64,000 bases of DNA, taken from assembly GCA_047974845.1 (NCBI GenBank), contig JBKECQ010000052.1:1-64000 (forward strand), given 5' to 3'. A model generated the notes under the pieces. The model had not been told where the DNA came from. It searched no databases and saw only the letters and a list, made by a program, of their open reading frames with translations. Positions within the stretch are counted from its first letter, which is position 1; the number at the start of each line of letters is the position of its first letter. A program made the position numbers and the translations under genes. Positions 1 through 8,439 of the stretch are shown piece after piece. The DNA is from Aminipila sp047974845. GTDB taxonomy: Bacteria; Bacillota; Clostridia; Peptostreptococcales; Anaerovoracaceae.

Positions 1-150
1 TAATTGTAAAAGACAGCTTGTCATACTTTCCATGTATATAACTGCCCGCCAACATTTAGGGGCAGGTGCGTATTTACCGCGGCTTTAGCGGCAATGGCAA
101 ATACGACAGCGAAGCGACCAAAGGAAGCTTATTATTTTTTTAATTGTAAA
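1..150. other. GC-richer structured element, no gene
   Basis: This stretch is richer in GC than its surroundings and holds nested inverted repeats. CTGCCC (42-47) can pair with GGGCAG (60-65), CGTATTT (69-75) with AAATACG (99-105), and inside the latter CCGC (77-80) with GCGG (88-91). It is flanked by two near-identical copies of TAATTGTAAA (1-10 and about 141-150). I see no credible reading frame. It could be a small mobile-repeat remnant or the tail of an upstream RNA or gene cut by the window edge. Confidence 0.3.
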
Positions 151-206
151 GATCTGTTCAACAATATATTTTTTATTTGTATTAATGCATGGTATTGCAT
201 AGAAAT

Positions 207-235
207 TTACCATATTTTGTGATAATATATATAAT
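207..235 (+). promoter_or_regulatory. Probable sigma-A promoter of the lipoprotein gene
   Basis: A weak -35 TTACCA (207-212) and a perfect -10 TATAAT (230-235) are 17 bp apart, about 80 bp upstream of the lipoprotein start. The -35 matches poorly, so the call rests mainly on the -10 and the spacing. Confidence 0.4.
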
Positions 236-313
236 AGGTATATATTGAGTTATATCTAAGTATGTGTATGTTGTATTGTATGCAATATAAAATAAAATTA
301 ATGGAGGGAAAAA

Positions 314-1897
314 ATGAGGAAAAAAATTGCAGCGGCTATATGTTTAATCCTTTTATCTATGAGTTTTTTGGGTTGCTCAAATGCAGAACTGGGATATTTA
401 AAATTAGCTAATGAAGTAAATAACCTTAAGTCTTTTGAAATTTCAGGTGAGGCAGAAGTATACTATAATGCAGATGAAATAAAAAAAGTAATTTATGACA
501 CTATGCAAAGCAATATCTATACTAAACAGGAGTTTGATGAAGAGTATAAAGATTTTCAAGGAAAGCAAAAGATTAAGCTAACATACAAGGGGAACATTGA
601 CTTATCAGATGACAATGTAATGTATTTTATGGACTTATCTGCAACTTTAAATAATGAGAAGATACAATTAGGAAAGGTATATATAAGTTTAAAGGATGGG
701 GTTTATGTTGAAAGAGACCTATTAATAAATTTATATAAATCATCTAAGGCATTCTTACCAAATTTGAAAGACTCATATTTTTATAGTGGTGAGTATGAAA
801 GAGATTTGAGAGATGCATTAGGATCTTCAGAATATATTGAAATAGTTAGTGCAGATAGCTTAAAAGAAGTAATGTATGGCGTTTACGGAGAGAATGCAAA
901 TATACTATTGGGGTATGAAAAAAGCAGTGAAATATATGAATCAGCTAGTAACTTTTTAACAAAGGCTTTTAAAGGATACTCAACGGGATGTGTTTCACAA
1001 ATTAATTCAGGTTACGCTGTAGAAGTTAATGGGGAAAAACTTACTAAAGTTATATTGGAGTGTTTTGATTATGTGGCTAACAATATAGACTTGATAATAG
1101 ACAGTTTCTCAGAATACACTAAAGAATTATATACACTAATGGAACCAAGCCTTGAAAGTCAGGTAGACTTAGAAGAGTTTAACCTTGATAAGAATGAAAG
1201 AGCTGAACTAGCGGGAACCGTTTTGTCATTAAAGGGAAGCTTTGAATACTATTTGAAAGATGGAAGCCTTGACTTCTTAAAAATGATTACATTCAAGGAA
1301 AGTATTAAAAAAATCAATAATGACTATGTATCTGAACTAAGTTTATCCATGGATAAATCAAATAATAGTTTGGCGTACTTAAAGGTTAAAAATAAGGTTA
1401 CTCCAAAACAGGTTGAGGTTGAATTTCCTTTAGGAGGAACGCCGGTAGAGACAGTTATAGAGGATGTTAAACAAGTTGAAAATAAATATAATCCTGTTAA
1501 TGCCATTGAAGTTACATGGATGAAAGATAATGGAAGCTATGCAGACGAAGAAGATTGGGATTATGGATACGATTATTGTAACTTATATTATGAAAGAAAA
1601 TATACAACTCCTTTATCACAAAGTGAAAATTATGACTGGTGTGAATATAAGAATATAAACAAATCAATGTATGTTCCATTTAGACAAATTTGTGACATAC
1701 TTGGTGAAGAAATCGGATGGGATAACAAAGCTAAAAAGGCATACGTTATTAAAGATGGTAAGAATATTACAGTGGACACTATTTTAGAATATAAAACATC
1801 TTTTGTAAAAATAAAAGACTTTGAAAAGCTTGGTTATACTGTAAGCTATGATGGTAGCCAGTCTGGATATCATGTAGTGCGTATTACAAAGAAATAG
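314..1897 (+). CDS. Lipoprotein with C-terminal copper-amine-oxidase-N-like domain
   Basis: Predicted 527-residue exported lipoprotein. The N-terminus has a short basic segment, a hydrophobic core and a lipobox ending F-L-G-C at about residue 21, so it should be lipid-anchored on the outer face of the membrane. Residues 25-440 are a long charged region I do not recognise. Residues about 450-525 (PFRQICDILG, later W-DNKAKKAYV) resemble the copper amine oxidase N-terminal / stalk domain that Clostridia often place on surface proteins, where it is structural and not an oxidase. The ATG has a GGAGGG site upstream. The gene appears monocistronic, with its own promoter and a strong terminator. The physiological role is unknown. 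Confidence 0.7.
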   Translation: MRKKIAAAICLILLSMSFLGCSNAELGYLKLANEVNNLKSFEISGEAEVYYNADEIKKVIYDTMQSNIYTKQEFDEEYKDFQGKQKIKLTYKGNIDLSDDNVMYFMDLSATLNNEKIQLGKVYISLKDGVYVERDLLINLYKSSKAFLPNLKDSYFYSGEYERDLRDALGSSEYIEIVSADSLKEVMYGVYGENANILLGYEKSSEIYESASNFLTKAFKGYSTGCVSQINSGYAVEVNGEKLTKVILECFDYVANNIDLIIDSFSEYTKELYTLMEPSLESQVDLEEFNLDKNERAELAGTVLSLKGSFEYYLKDGSLDFLKMITFKESIKKINNDYVSELSLSMDKSNNSLAYLKVKNKVTPKQVEVEFPLGGTPVETVIEDVKQVENKYNPVNAIEVTWMKDNGSYADEEDWDYGYDYCNLYYERKYTTPLSQSENYDWCEYKNINKSMYVPFRQICDILGEEIGWDNKAKKAYVIKDGKNITVDTILEYKTSFVKIKDFEKLGYTVSYDGSQSGYHVVRITKK

Positions 1898-1915
1898 TAC
1901 AGTAATCTATATATA

Positions 1916-1964
1916 AAAATATAAAGGTTGCACTAACATCTTAGTGCAGCCTTTATATTTTTGT
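1916..1964 (+). terminator. Intrinsic terminator after the lipoprotein gene
   Basis: A long hairpin pairs ATATAAAGG and TGCACTAA with TTAGTGCA and CCTTTATAT around a CATC loop. It is followed by a run of T. Confidence 0.85.
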
Positions 1965-2069
1965 CAGAGTATTAAAATGTTTTAATAATGTATAATGGAA
2001 GGTACCATAATATAAATATTTATACAAAACCATAGATATTATAAAAAAAGTATATTTATAATACTCTTG

Positions 2070-2099
2070 TTGTGTAGATAGCAGAAGGTATGCTATAAT
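2070..2099 (+). promoter_or_regulatory. Probable promoter of the EAL gene
   Basis: TTGTGT (2070-2075) and a perfect TATAAT (2094-2099) are 18 bp apart, immediately upstream of the gene. Confidence 0.5.
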
Positions 2100-2141
2100 G
2101 GCATAAAGTATACAATATGTAAAAGAATGGGAGTATCTTTA

Positions 2142-4364
2142 GTGGAGAATTTTAATTCTAAAAGAGTGATATTATTAATGGCCGCCTGTGTACTTATCAT
2201 CAGTATTTTAACATGGTATGCAACACTGGTAGACAGCCGACTTAGTGATGAAACTAAGAATACCCTCAATGAGGTTGCGAAACAAAATGTATTTGCGATA
2301 CAGACGGAAATAAAAAGTCAAGAAACCTCTTTAGTGGAGATAGCAGAGAGGATAGCAGGACTAAATGAAATAGAGATTGAGGAATCAATCCAAATACTAA
2401 ATAAAATTTTAGAAAGATATTGGTTTAAAAGAATGGGTATTGCACTACCTGACGGCATGGCATATACAACAGATAACAAAACCTTAAACTTAGCGGAAAG
2501 AGAATATTTTATTGCTTCTCTAAACGGCGACTCTGCTATTTCCTCAAAGATTATAGACAAAACAGACGGCAAGGAAATCATAGTATTTAGTACACCGATA
2601 TATATTGATGGAAATGTAGAAGCCGTATTATTTGCAACATATTCAACGGAGATTATGCACAAAATCTTAGAAAGCGCAGCTTTTAATGATGATTCATATT
2701 CCTACATAATTGAAAGTGATGGTAGCATAGTAGTTGGGTCGTCGGAGATAACGGAACTTAACGATGAGCAAACTCTTTATGAGTATCTAGATGAGTTTGA
2801 TGAAAGAAATATTCCATACATACAAAACATGAAAAAAAGTATAAAGGATAAAAAAGAAGGCATTGCCTTTGTATATGTGGATCAAGGGAAATATGTGCAA
2901 TATACCCCTTTAGAAACAAATGATTGGTATTTATTAAATATAATACCTGTAAAATCAATGGAAAAAACTAAGTCCTTTGTAATGAATATAACTTATCTAC
3001 TTTTCATAGTAATTATTGTTTTATTTATGATGGCTATTGGATATATGATTCATCAAGAAAAACAAAAAAGTAAGGAATTGGAGGAAATTGTTTATATAGA
3101 CCCTATAACGGGAGGATATACTTTTCAAAAATTTTGTAAAAGAGCAGATGAGATATTAAAAAATATTAAAGGCAATTCAGCTATGATTTTAATGGATATA
3201 GAAGACTTTAAGCTAATAAATGAGGTATATGGATACGAGAAGGGAAATGACACATTAATATATATCTCTGATGTTTGGAAAAGATGGATAAGACCTAATG
3301 AAATATATTGCAGAAGAATCGCTGACAAATATCTAGCTTTAGTATTTTATGACCATATATATGAACTAAAGGATAGAGTTAATAGCTTTATTAATAATTT
3401 GCAAAACGAAAACACTGAACTGAAGAAAGAATATGTATTTAGACCTAAAATGGGCATATACCTAATAGAAAAAAATAATGATGATTGCGAAGCAATGGAG
3501 AATTATGCAATTATTGCTCACTCCATATCTAAAAAGACTGCCGGTGTATATTACACAATATATGATGGAAAATACCGTGAAGAAATGTTGGCAAATAGAC
3601 TTTTGACTGATGAAATGGAATTTGCATATAAAAATAAAGAATTTGTTGCATATTACCAACCTAAATTTGATGCTAAAACTAAGGACATAGTTGGTGCAGA
3701 AGCATTGATAAGATGGAGAACAAGAGAGGGCAATTTGGTTCTACCCGATAGATTTATTCCACTTGCAGAAAAGAGCGGATTTGTTGTAAAACTAGATGAA
3801 TATATTTTTTCAATGGTTTGTAAACAACAACGGGAATGGATGGATAAAGGATATAATGTAGTTCCGGTTTCAGTAAATTTATCAAGAGAACATCTTCACG
3901 ATACTTCTTTCATAGAAAGATATAAGGCAATACGTGAGAAGTATAAGCTACCGTTTTCAAGTGTTGAATTGGAAATAACTGAAAGTGCAATGTTTGAAAA
4001 CATGAAGCAATTTAAAGAAGTTATAGAGCGATTACATGAGTTACAGTTTAAAATATTAATGGATGATTTTGGAACCGGATATTCTTCTTTAACAATGCTA
4101 AGAAAGATTCCTATTGATGTGATGAAATTAGACAAAAGCTTTGTGGACGACTATCAAGACCCTAGAGGAGAAAAAATTATAGACAGCGTTATTCAATTAG
4201 CTCAGCTTATGAATATATCGGTTACAGCTGAAGGGATAGAAACGAAGGAACAATACGAATTTTTTAGAAAAAGAAAATGTGATTCCATACAGGGTTATTA
4301 CTTTGCTAAACCATTGGAAAAGGAAATCTTTGAACAACTGGTATATATAAAAGATAAAAAATAG
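2142..4364 (+). CDS. Membrane c-di-GMP phosphodiesterase: Cache-like sensor, degenerate GGDEF, EAL
   Basis: Predicted inner-membrane c-di-GMP hydrolase. There is a transmembrane helix near residues 10-30, an extracytoplasmic Cache-like sensor to about 280 and a second helix near 290-310. A GGDEF-like domain follows, in which the signature is replaced by IADKY, so cyclase activity is unlikely. The C-terminal EAL domain has its catalytic motifs: EALIRW, the Asn of SVNLS, ELEITES, DDFGTG, the Lys of MKLDKSF, AEGIET and the QGYYFAKPL end. An in-frame ATG at 2127 exists, but GGGAG (2129-2133) sits 8 bases before the GTG at 2142, so GTG is preferred. The degenerate GGDEF may act as a GTP-sensing regulatory domain, as known for some relatives (inference). 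Confidence 0.85.
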   Translation: MENFNSKRVILLMAACVLIISILTWYATLVDSRLSDETKNTLNEVAKQNVFAIQTEIKSQETSLVEIAERIAGLNEIEIEESIQILNKILERYWFKRMGIALPDGMAYTTDNKTLNLAEREYFIASLNGDSAISSKIIDKTDGKEIIVFSTPIYIDGNVEAVLFATYSTEIMHKILESAAFNDDSYSYIIESDGSIVVGSSEITELNDEQTLYEYLDEFDERNIPYIQNMKKSIKDKKEGIAFVYVDQGKYVQYTPLETNDWYLLNIIPVKSMEKTKSFVMNITYLLFIVIIVLFMMAIGYMIHQEKQKSKELEEIVYIDPITGGYTFQKFCKRADEILKNIKGNSAMILMDIEDFKLINEVYGYEKGNDTLIYISDVWKRWIRPNEIYCRRIADKYLALVFYDHIYELKDRVNSFINNLQNENTELKKEYVFRPKMGIYLIEKNNDDCEAMENYAIIAHSISKKTAGVYYTIYDGKYREEMLANRLLTDEMEFAYKNKEFVAYYQPKFDAKTKDIVGAEALIRWRTREGNLVLPDRFIPLAEKSGFVVKLDEYIFSMVCKQQREWMDKGYNVVPVSVNLSREHLHDTSFIERYKAIREKYKLPFSSVELEITESAMFENMKQFKEVIERLHELQFKILMDDFGTGYSSLTMLRKIPIDVMKLDKSFVDDYQDPRGEKIIDSVIQLAQLMNISVTAEGIETKEQYEFFRKRKCDSIQGYYFAKPLEKEIFEQLVYIKDKK

Positions 4365-4375
4365 ATTTTAGTCAA

Positions 4376-4413
4376 CAAAAGGTATCATTAAATTTTTAAT
4401 GATACCTTTTGTT
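4376..4413. terminator. Bidirectional terminator between convergent genes
   Basis: AAAAGGTATCATTAAA pairs with its complement across a 2-3 base loop, with A and T runs on both sides. It lies between the EAL gene and the convergent apbE gene and can serve both. Confidence 0.85.
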
Positions 4414-4450
4414 TAATACTTATTAAGTTTTGGCTGTTATTTAAAAAAGG

Positions 4451-5500
4451 TTATTTAGCAGGTGAAAATTCCATACCGGAAGTTTTACTGATTTTGCCAT
4501 CTTTATCAATAAAAACAGCTTCAACTCCCGGAGTATTTTCTATTAAGGCAAGTCCTTTGTCTACGCCTAACATCAAGCATATTGTACTTAGTGCATCACA
4601 ATCCGCAGATTTGCCAAGCTCTCCAACTAAAGTAACGGCTTCAACATCTGTTTGTGCGGGATATCCTGTAGTAACATCCAATATATGATGGTACAAAACT
4701 CCATTTTCTTCAAACATTCTCTCATAAATACCGGAAGTAACCACAGTTTTGTTTTTTACCTTAACAGAACCAACAACATCACTTCTATCAGAGAAAGGTT
4801 TTTCAACACCAATATTCCAAGGGGAACCGTCCTTTTTTTGTCCAATTGCCACAATGTTTCCACCTAGATTTACAATAGCGCTATCAACACCTTTTTCAAT
4901 TAAAAACTCGCTGGCCTTATCTGCAATGTAACCCTTTGCAATTCCACCTAAGTCCAGTTCTGAGTCATTATTTTCTATCCAAACATTACCTTCGTATTCA
5001 GTATCAGGAACAGAATCTGTATCCCCTTCAAATCTAAGTGCCTTATAATCTATTGTTTTTACTGCCTCATCAATTTCTGATTGTTTAGGAACCTTTGGGT
5101 TATCACCACTAAAATTCCAAAGATTAGAAAGCTTTCCAACCGTAATATCAAACTTGCCTTCAGATATTTTGCCAAAGTATAAACCTTTTTGTACTAGCAT
5201 ATTTGTAGAGCCGGATACCCAAATAGGCTCGCCATTGCTATGATTTATTTTATATACATCGCTACCTTCAATAGTTTTACTTAGCTTCTTCTCGTAATCT
5301 AAACATAGATCAAAGGTCTGGTCAATTAAATTCTGTGCAGTTGTTTTGTCCATATCATAAATAGTTATGGTACAGGTAGTATTAAGTAAATCGTATTGGG
5401 TATCGGAGACAGGCTCGTTATTCTTTGCCATACAGCCCGTTTGTGATATAATAATCAAGGTGCAAAGTGAAATATAAAGAATTAGTTTTTGTATTTTCAT
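4451..5500 (-). CDS. apbE: FAD:protein FMN transferase (ApbE), lipoprotein
   Basis: Predicted ApbE flavin transferase, which moves FMN from FAD onto a Thr/Ser of extracytoplasmic flavoproteins. The N-terminus is a signal peptide ending S-Q-T-G-C, so it is a lipoprotein facing outward. Family hallmarks are visible: LDLGGIAKGYIAD (FAD and Mg binding) near residue 185, the VNLGGN segment, HHILDVTTGYP, and the C-terminal DADALSTxxL-like SADCDALSTICLML. The length of 349 residues is normal. GGAG lies about 6 bases before the ATG. It is divergent from the NusG-II and HepI genes 60 bp away. Its flavinylation target is not in this window: no FMN-binding domain with the S(T)GAT-type motif was seen. 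Confidence 0.93.
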   Translation of the reverse strand: MKIQKLILYISLCTLIIISQTGCMAKNNEPVSDTQYDLLNTTCTITIYDMDKTTAQNLIDQTFDLCLDYEKKLSKTIEGSDVYKINHSNGEPIWVSGSTNMLVQKGLYFGKISEGKFDITVGKLSNLWNFSGDNPKVPKQSEIDEAVKTIDYKALRFEGDTDSVPDTEYEGNVWIENNDSELDLGGIAKGYIADKASEFLIEKGVDSAIVNLGGNIVAIGQKKDGSPWNIGVEKPFSDRSDVVGSVKVKNKTVVTSGIYERMFEENGVLYHHILDVTTGYPAQTDVEAVTLVGELGKSADCDALSTICLMLGVDKGLALIENTPGVEAVFIDKDGKISKTSGMEFSPAK

Positions 5501-5515
5501 ATATTACTCCATTCT

Positions 5516-5537
5516 GTTACCCTAAGAATAGGGTAAC
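5516..5537. promoter_or_regulatory. Perfect inverted repeat in the apbE / nusG-II divergent intergenic
   Basis: GTTACCCTA, loop AGAA, TAGGGTAAC: nine perfect pairs in the 61 bp between two divergent starts. It has no T run, so it is more likely an operator or an mRNA 5' hairpin than a terminator. Confidence 0.45.
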
Positions 5538-5561
5538 CTTATATTTAGTGAGGATATTTTT

Positions 5562-5927
5562 ATGATTAAAAAGGCCGATATAGCGCTGGCTATTATATTA
5601 ATAATTTTTGGCAGTGTCATTGCTTTTATGACTGCCTCATCTGCTACAAAAGGTGATACTGTTTTAATAACTACTGATGGAAAGGAATTTGCAAGGTATC
5701 CATTAGTAGAAAATAGAGAGATTACTGTTGAGCAAAACAATCACACTAATGAGATTATCATAAAAGACGGTAGAGTTTCAATGTCTTTTTCAGATTGTTC
5801 AAATCAAGTGTGCGTTCATACAGGCTCAATTTCTCAAACCACGCAAAGTATTATTTGTTTACCAAATAAAGTAATGGTGCAGATAATTGGAAAGGGGGAG
5901 CCGGAATACGATGCAATTTCAAACTAG
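5562..5927 (+). CDS. NusG domain II-containing small membrane-anchored protein
   Basis: A 121-residue protein with one N-terminal membrane segment (about residues 6-26) and an outside domain of the NusG-domain-II type. It includes the typical end SDCSNQVCVHTGSI followed by ICLPNKVMVQI, whose two Cys flank QV. This family has nothing to do with transcription elongation. It is usually found beside HepI/Gx membrane proteins and FMN-linked electron transfer genes. GTGAGGA precedes the ATG by 7 bases. It overlaps the next gene by 17 bp, so the two are probably translationally coupled. A role in extracytoplasmic redox or flavin chemistry is inferred from the neighbouring apbE. Confidence 0.8.
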   Translation: MIKKADIALAIILIIFGSVIAFMTASSATKGDTVLITTDGKEFARYPLVENREITVEQNNHTNEIIIKDGRVSMSFSDCSNQVCVHTGSISQTTQSIICLPNKVMVQIIGKGEPEYDAISN

Positions 5928-6417
5928 AACGAAAAATCAGCAATTGGCATTTAGCTCTGTATTAGCCACCTTAGGGCTAATCTTTTCATATATAGAAGCT
6001 ATTTTTCCTTTTTCAGTGGGAATTCCGGGTGTAAAACTGGGAATCGCAAATTTAGTTGTTATTATAGCAATGTATGTACTGGGCAATTCATATGCAATTT
6101 CCATAAATGTTATAAGAATTTTAGTGGCAGGACTTTTATTTAGTGGCCCATTTGGAGCAATATATTCTTTAGCCGGAGCCATTACAAGCCTATTAACCAT
6201 GATTATCTTAAAAAAGACAGGATGGTTTAGCGTTGTGGGTGTAAGTATGGCCGGTGGAGTAATGCATAATGTGGGTCAGCTTATAGTCGCTGCTAGTATT
6301 ATATCAAATTTGAAAGTATTTTATTATTTTCCGGTATTACTGTTTTCAGGGATGATTACCGGCATTATAATAGGTGTCATTTCTCACATTATATTGAAGA
6401 AGATTGGACATAGGTAA
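5911..6417 (+). CDS. Gx transporter / HepI family membrane protein
   Basis: A 168-residue integral membrane protein with about five hydrophobic helices, of the family annotated as Gx transporter or heptaprenyl diphosphate synthase component I. It resembles ECF S-components in layout (PFSVGIPGVKLGIANL near residue 35, later SLAGAITSLLTM). A TTG at 5887 also opens the frame, but GGGGGAG (5894-5900) is correctly spaced for the ATG at 5911, which overlaps the end of the NusG-II gene. The pair beside apbE resembles the EetA/EetB-type genes of flavin-based extracellular electron transfer clusters. That comparison is from memory and needs a search. No Ndh2 or FMN-binding lipoprotein is present here. 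Confidence 0.75.
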   Translation: MQFQTRTKNQQLAFSSVLATLGLIFSYIEAIFPFSVGIPGVKLGIANLVVIIAMYVLGNSYAISINVIRILVAGLLFSGPFGAIYSLAGAITSLLTMIILKKTGWFSVVGVSMAGGVMHNVGQLIVAASIISNLKVFYYFPVLLFSGMITGIIIGVISHIILKKIGHR

Positions 6418-6439
6418 TACAAAATTGTTTCCTTAAAAA

Positions 6440-6571
6440 CATTAGTTGTGAGCCTTTAGGGGATTAGTTATTAAACTTTAAAGCATTAGTTATTAAACCT
6501 TAAAGCATTAGTTATTAAACTTTAAAGCATTAGTTATTAGTCTTTAAGGGATTAGTTATTGTCCTTTATGC
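6440..6571. repeat. 22-bp direct tandem repeat, about six copies
   Basis: The unit is close to CATTAGTTATTAAACTTTAA plus AG, 22 bp. Copies begin at about 6440 (diverged), 6462, 6484, 6506, 6528 (one base longer) and 6551 (partial). The three central copies are almost identical. It fills the gap between the HepI-like gene and the GGDEF gene; each central unit contains the palindrome CTTTAAAG or a near form. Confidence 0.9.
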
Positions 6572-6603
6572 TATACTGTCTTTAAGAATTAGGAGAATAA
6601 AAT

Positions 6604-7707
6604 ATGATATTTACAATAGATATCTTAGCTCTTTTGATTTGTACATTTACCATTATATTGGCACGCCGAAACAGCAATATGGATCCACACAAATCAAGGC
6701 ATATTATAAAGGCAGCAACACTTACCTTTGTAATAATAGTCTTGGAGTGTATAACCATACTTTGTGAAAACTCACAGAACTATAAAATATTTCTGTTTTA
6801 TCGGCTTGTTAATGCATTTGGATTTAGTATGACGCCATTGGTTATCATTAACTTAGCAATGCTATATTGGAGTAAGATAAAAAAATATAAGACTCTTCTT
6901 TTCATACCATTTTTAATTAATGCTTTTTTGTCATTTGCAAGTGTAAAGACCGGCTGGATTTTTTATGTATCAACGTTAAACGAGTATAGCAGAGGGCCAC
7001 TCTTTATTTTACAGACTCTGTGCTCAGCCATCTATTACATTGTTTTAGTGTATTGCTCGTTTAGGGAGCTAAAGTCTTATGATAGGGAAGACCAAACCTT
7101 ATTGGGTTTTATATTTATGATTATAGCCTTTGGTGTTACCATGCAAATTATATTCCCTACCTTTTTATTTATATGGGGGTCAGTGGCAGTATCAATTTTA
7201 TTATATTATGTGTTCCTACGTGAACTGCAATTTCGCTATGATCCAATGACTAAAGTTTTTAATAGAGCGGTATTTGAAAAGCATATGGAGCTTTTATCTA
7301 ACAGTGATAATATACAAGTTATAGTTATGGATATTAACAACCTAAAATTGATAAATGATAACTATGGGCATTTAGAAGGAGATTTTTTGATATCAGAATC
7401 TGCTAAAATAATAGAGCAAAGCTTTAAGGGTATCGGGAGAATATACAGAATAGGCGGAGATGAATTTTGTATATTAATTGAACATCTCAGCTTAAATGAT
7501 ATTGAACAATATATACGGATATTTCAACGATTAATAAGTGATTATAATAGTAATTCTAGTGCTAAGTTTAATATAGAAATAGCATATGGCATAAGCGAAT
7601 TCATAAAAGAGAATAAAAAGAATTTGTATGAAGTTTTTACAGAAGCCGACAATGAAATGTACAAATGTAAAGATATGATGAAAAAATATAAACTCCTACA
7701 AGAGTGA
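6604..7707 (+). CDS. Membrane diguanylate cyclase (GGDEF)
   Basis: Predicted c-di-GMP synthase of 367 residues. The first 210 residues hold six or seven hydrophobic helices, like the 7TM sensor half of some histidine kinases and cyclases. The C-terminal 160 residues form a GGDEF domain with an intact signature (YRIGGDEFC) and the metal-binding VMDINNLKLIND segment. The RxxD inhibitory site expected five residues before GGDEF is absent, so product inhibition through that site is not expected. AGGAG lies 7 bases before the ATG. The stop codon falls inside the stem of the terminator that follows. Confidence 0.9.
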   Translation: MIFTIDILALLICTFTIILARRNSNMDPHKSRHIIKAATLTFVIIVLECITILCENSQNYKIFLFYRLVNAFGFSMTPLVIINLAMLYWSKIKKYKTLLFIPFLINAFLSFASVKTGWIFYVSTLNEYSRGPLFILQTLCSAIYYIVLVYCSFRELKSYDREDQTLLGFIFMIIAFGVTMQIIFPTFLFIWGSVAVSILLYYVFLRELQFRYDPMTKVFNRAVFEKHMELLSNSDNIQVIVMDINNLKLINDNYGHLEGDFLISESAKIIEQSFKGIGRIYRIGGDEFCILIEHLSLNDIEQYIRIFQRLISDYNSNSSAKFNIEIAYGISEFIKENKKNLYEVFTEADNEMYKCKDMMKKYKLLQE

Positions 7708-7737
7708 CTTGCAATCACTTTGTAGGAGTTTTTTTAA
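7689..7737 (+). terminator. Intrinsic terminator after the GGDEF gene
   Basis: AAACTCCTACAA pairs with TTGTAGGAGTTT, with an inner GAGTGA/TCACTT extension, and a T run follows. The stem includes the last codons and the stop of the gene. Confidence 0.85.
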
Positions 7738-7771
7738 AATTAATCATTGTATTGCTAAATATGCAATTAAT

Positions 7772-8437
7772 TTAAAAATCTTTATTATTATATATCTTTA
7801 TTGAAAGTGCCATGGAACTTAAGAAAATTACCAAGCTAGCTAATAAAAAAATAGGTACTAAATAGGAACCAAGCAGAATACTTGAGGAATCTTCAATTAA
7901 TGAAGGCGTATCACCAATTATAGTAATTTTTTTATCACTTACAATGCCTATCTGCATAAAAGCAACGCCTGCAATAGCACCCATTAGAGCACATATACCA
8001 ATGGTAATATATCTACCTTTCTCTACCCCAAATTTAAAAATAGGCGGTAAGGAAAAAGAAACTATTAAAAGGGAAACAGAGATAAGGCTTAAAACTGAAA
8101 ATACATTTTCAATAAGTGATAAATCCCCTATAATAATATTTGCTATTAATGAAAATAAAAGAGCAATAACTATTAAACACAATGACAACAGATACCTACT
8201 AATTACTACCAGCTTTCTTGAGATGGGCATAGTAAGAACATATTTTGAAAATCCTGAACGCTCATCAAAAGAAATAGCAGAAATCGGTAACATTGCGCAA
8301 AATACCATGGCAATTCCAGTAAAAAAGCTACTATTACCGGAGAATAAAGCTATAACAAAGTATATTCCCAGAAAGAAAATCATAGGTAAAGATGCCTTTT
8401 TTAAATTTAGCAAATCTTTTAAAATCAAACCTTTCAT
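7772..8437 (-). CDS. ABC-2 type transporter permease
   Basis: A 221-residue membrane protein with about six hydrophobic segments, beginning MKGLILKDLLNLKK, a start typical of ABC-2 permeases paired with YtrA-type regulators. It carries the SFDERSGF-KYVLTMPISR segment, characteristic of this family. It is the last gene of a GntR - ATPase - permease operon; its ATG lies only 2 bp past the ATPase stop, and its GGGGGAA site is inside the ATPase end. The exported substrate is unknown; relatives respond to cell-wall-active or membrane-active compounds. Confidence 0.85.
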   Translation of the reverse strand: MKGLILKDLLNLKKASLPMIFFLGIYFVIALFSGNSSFFTGIAMVFCAMLPISAISFDERSGFSKYVLTMPISRKLVVISRYLLSLCLIVIALLFSLIANIIIGDLSLIENVFSVLSLISVSLLIVSFSLPPIFKFGVEKGRYITIGICALMGAIAGVAFMQIGIVSDKKITIIGDTPSLIEDSSSILLGSYLVPIFLLASLVIFLSSMALSIKIYNNKDF

Positions 8438-8439
8438 TC

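Noticed and set aside
6440..6571. CRISPR array
   Set aside because: 22-bp units follow one another directly without unique spacers.
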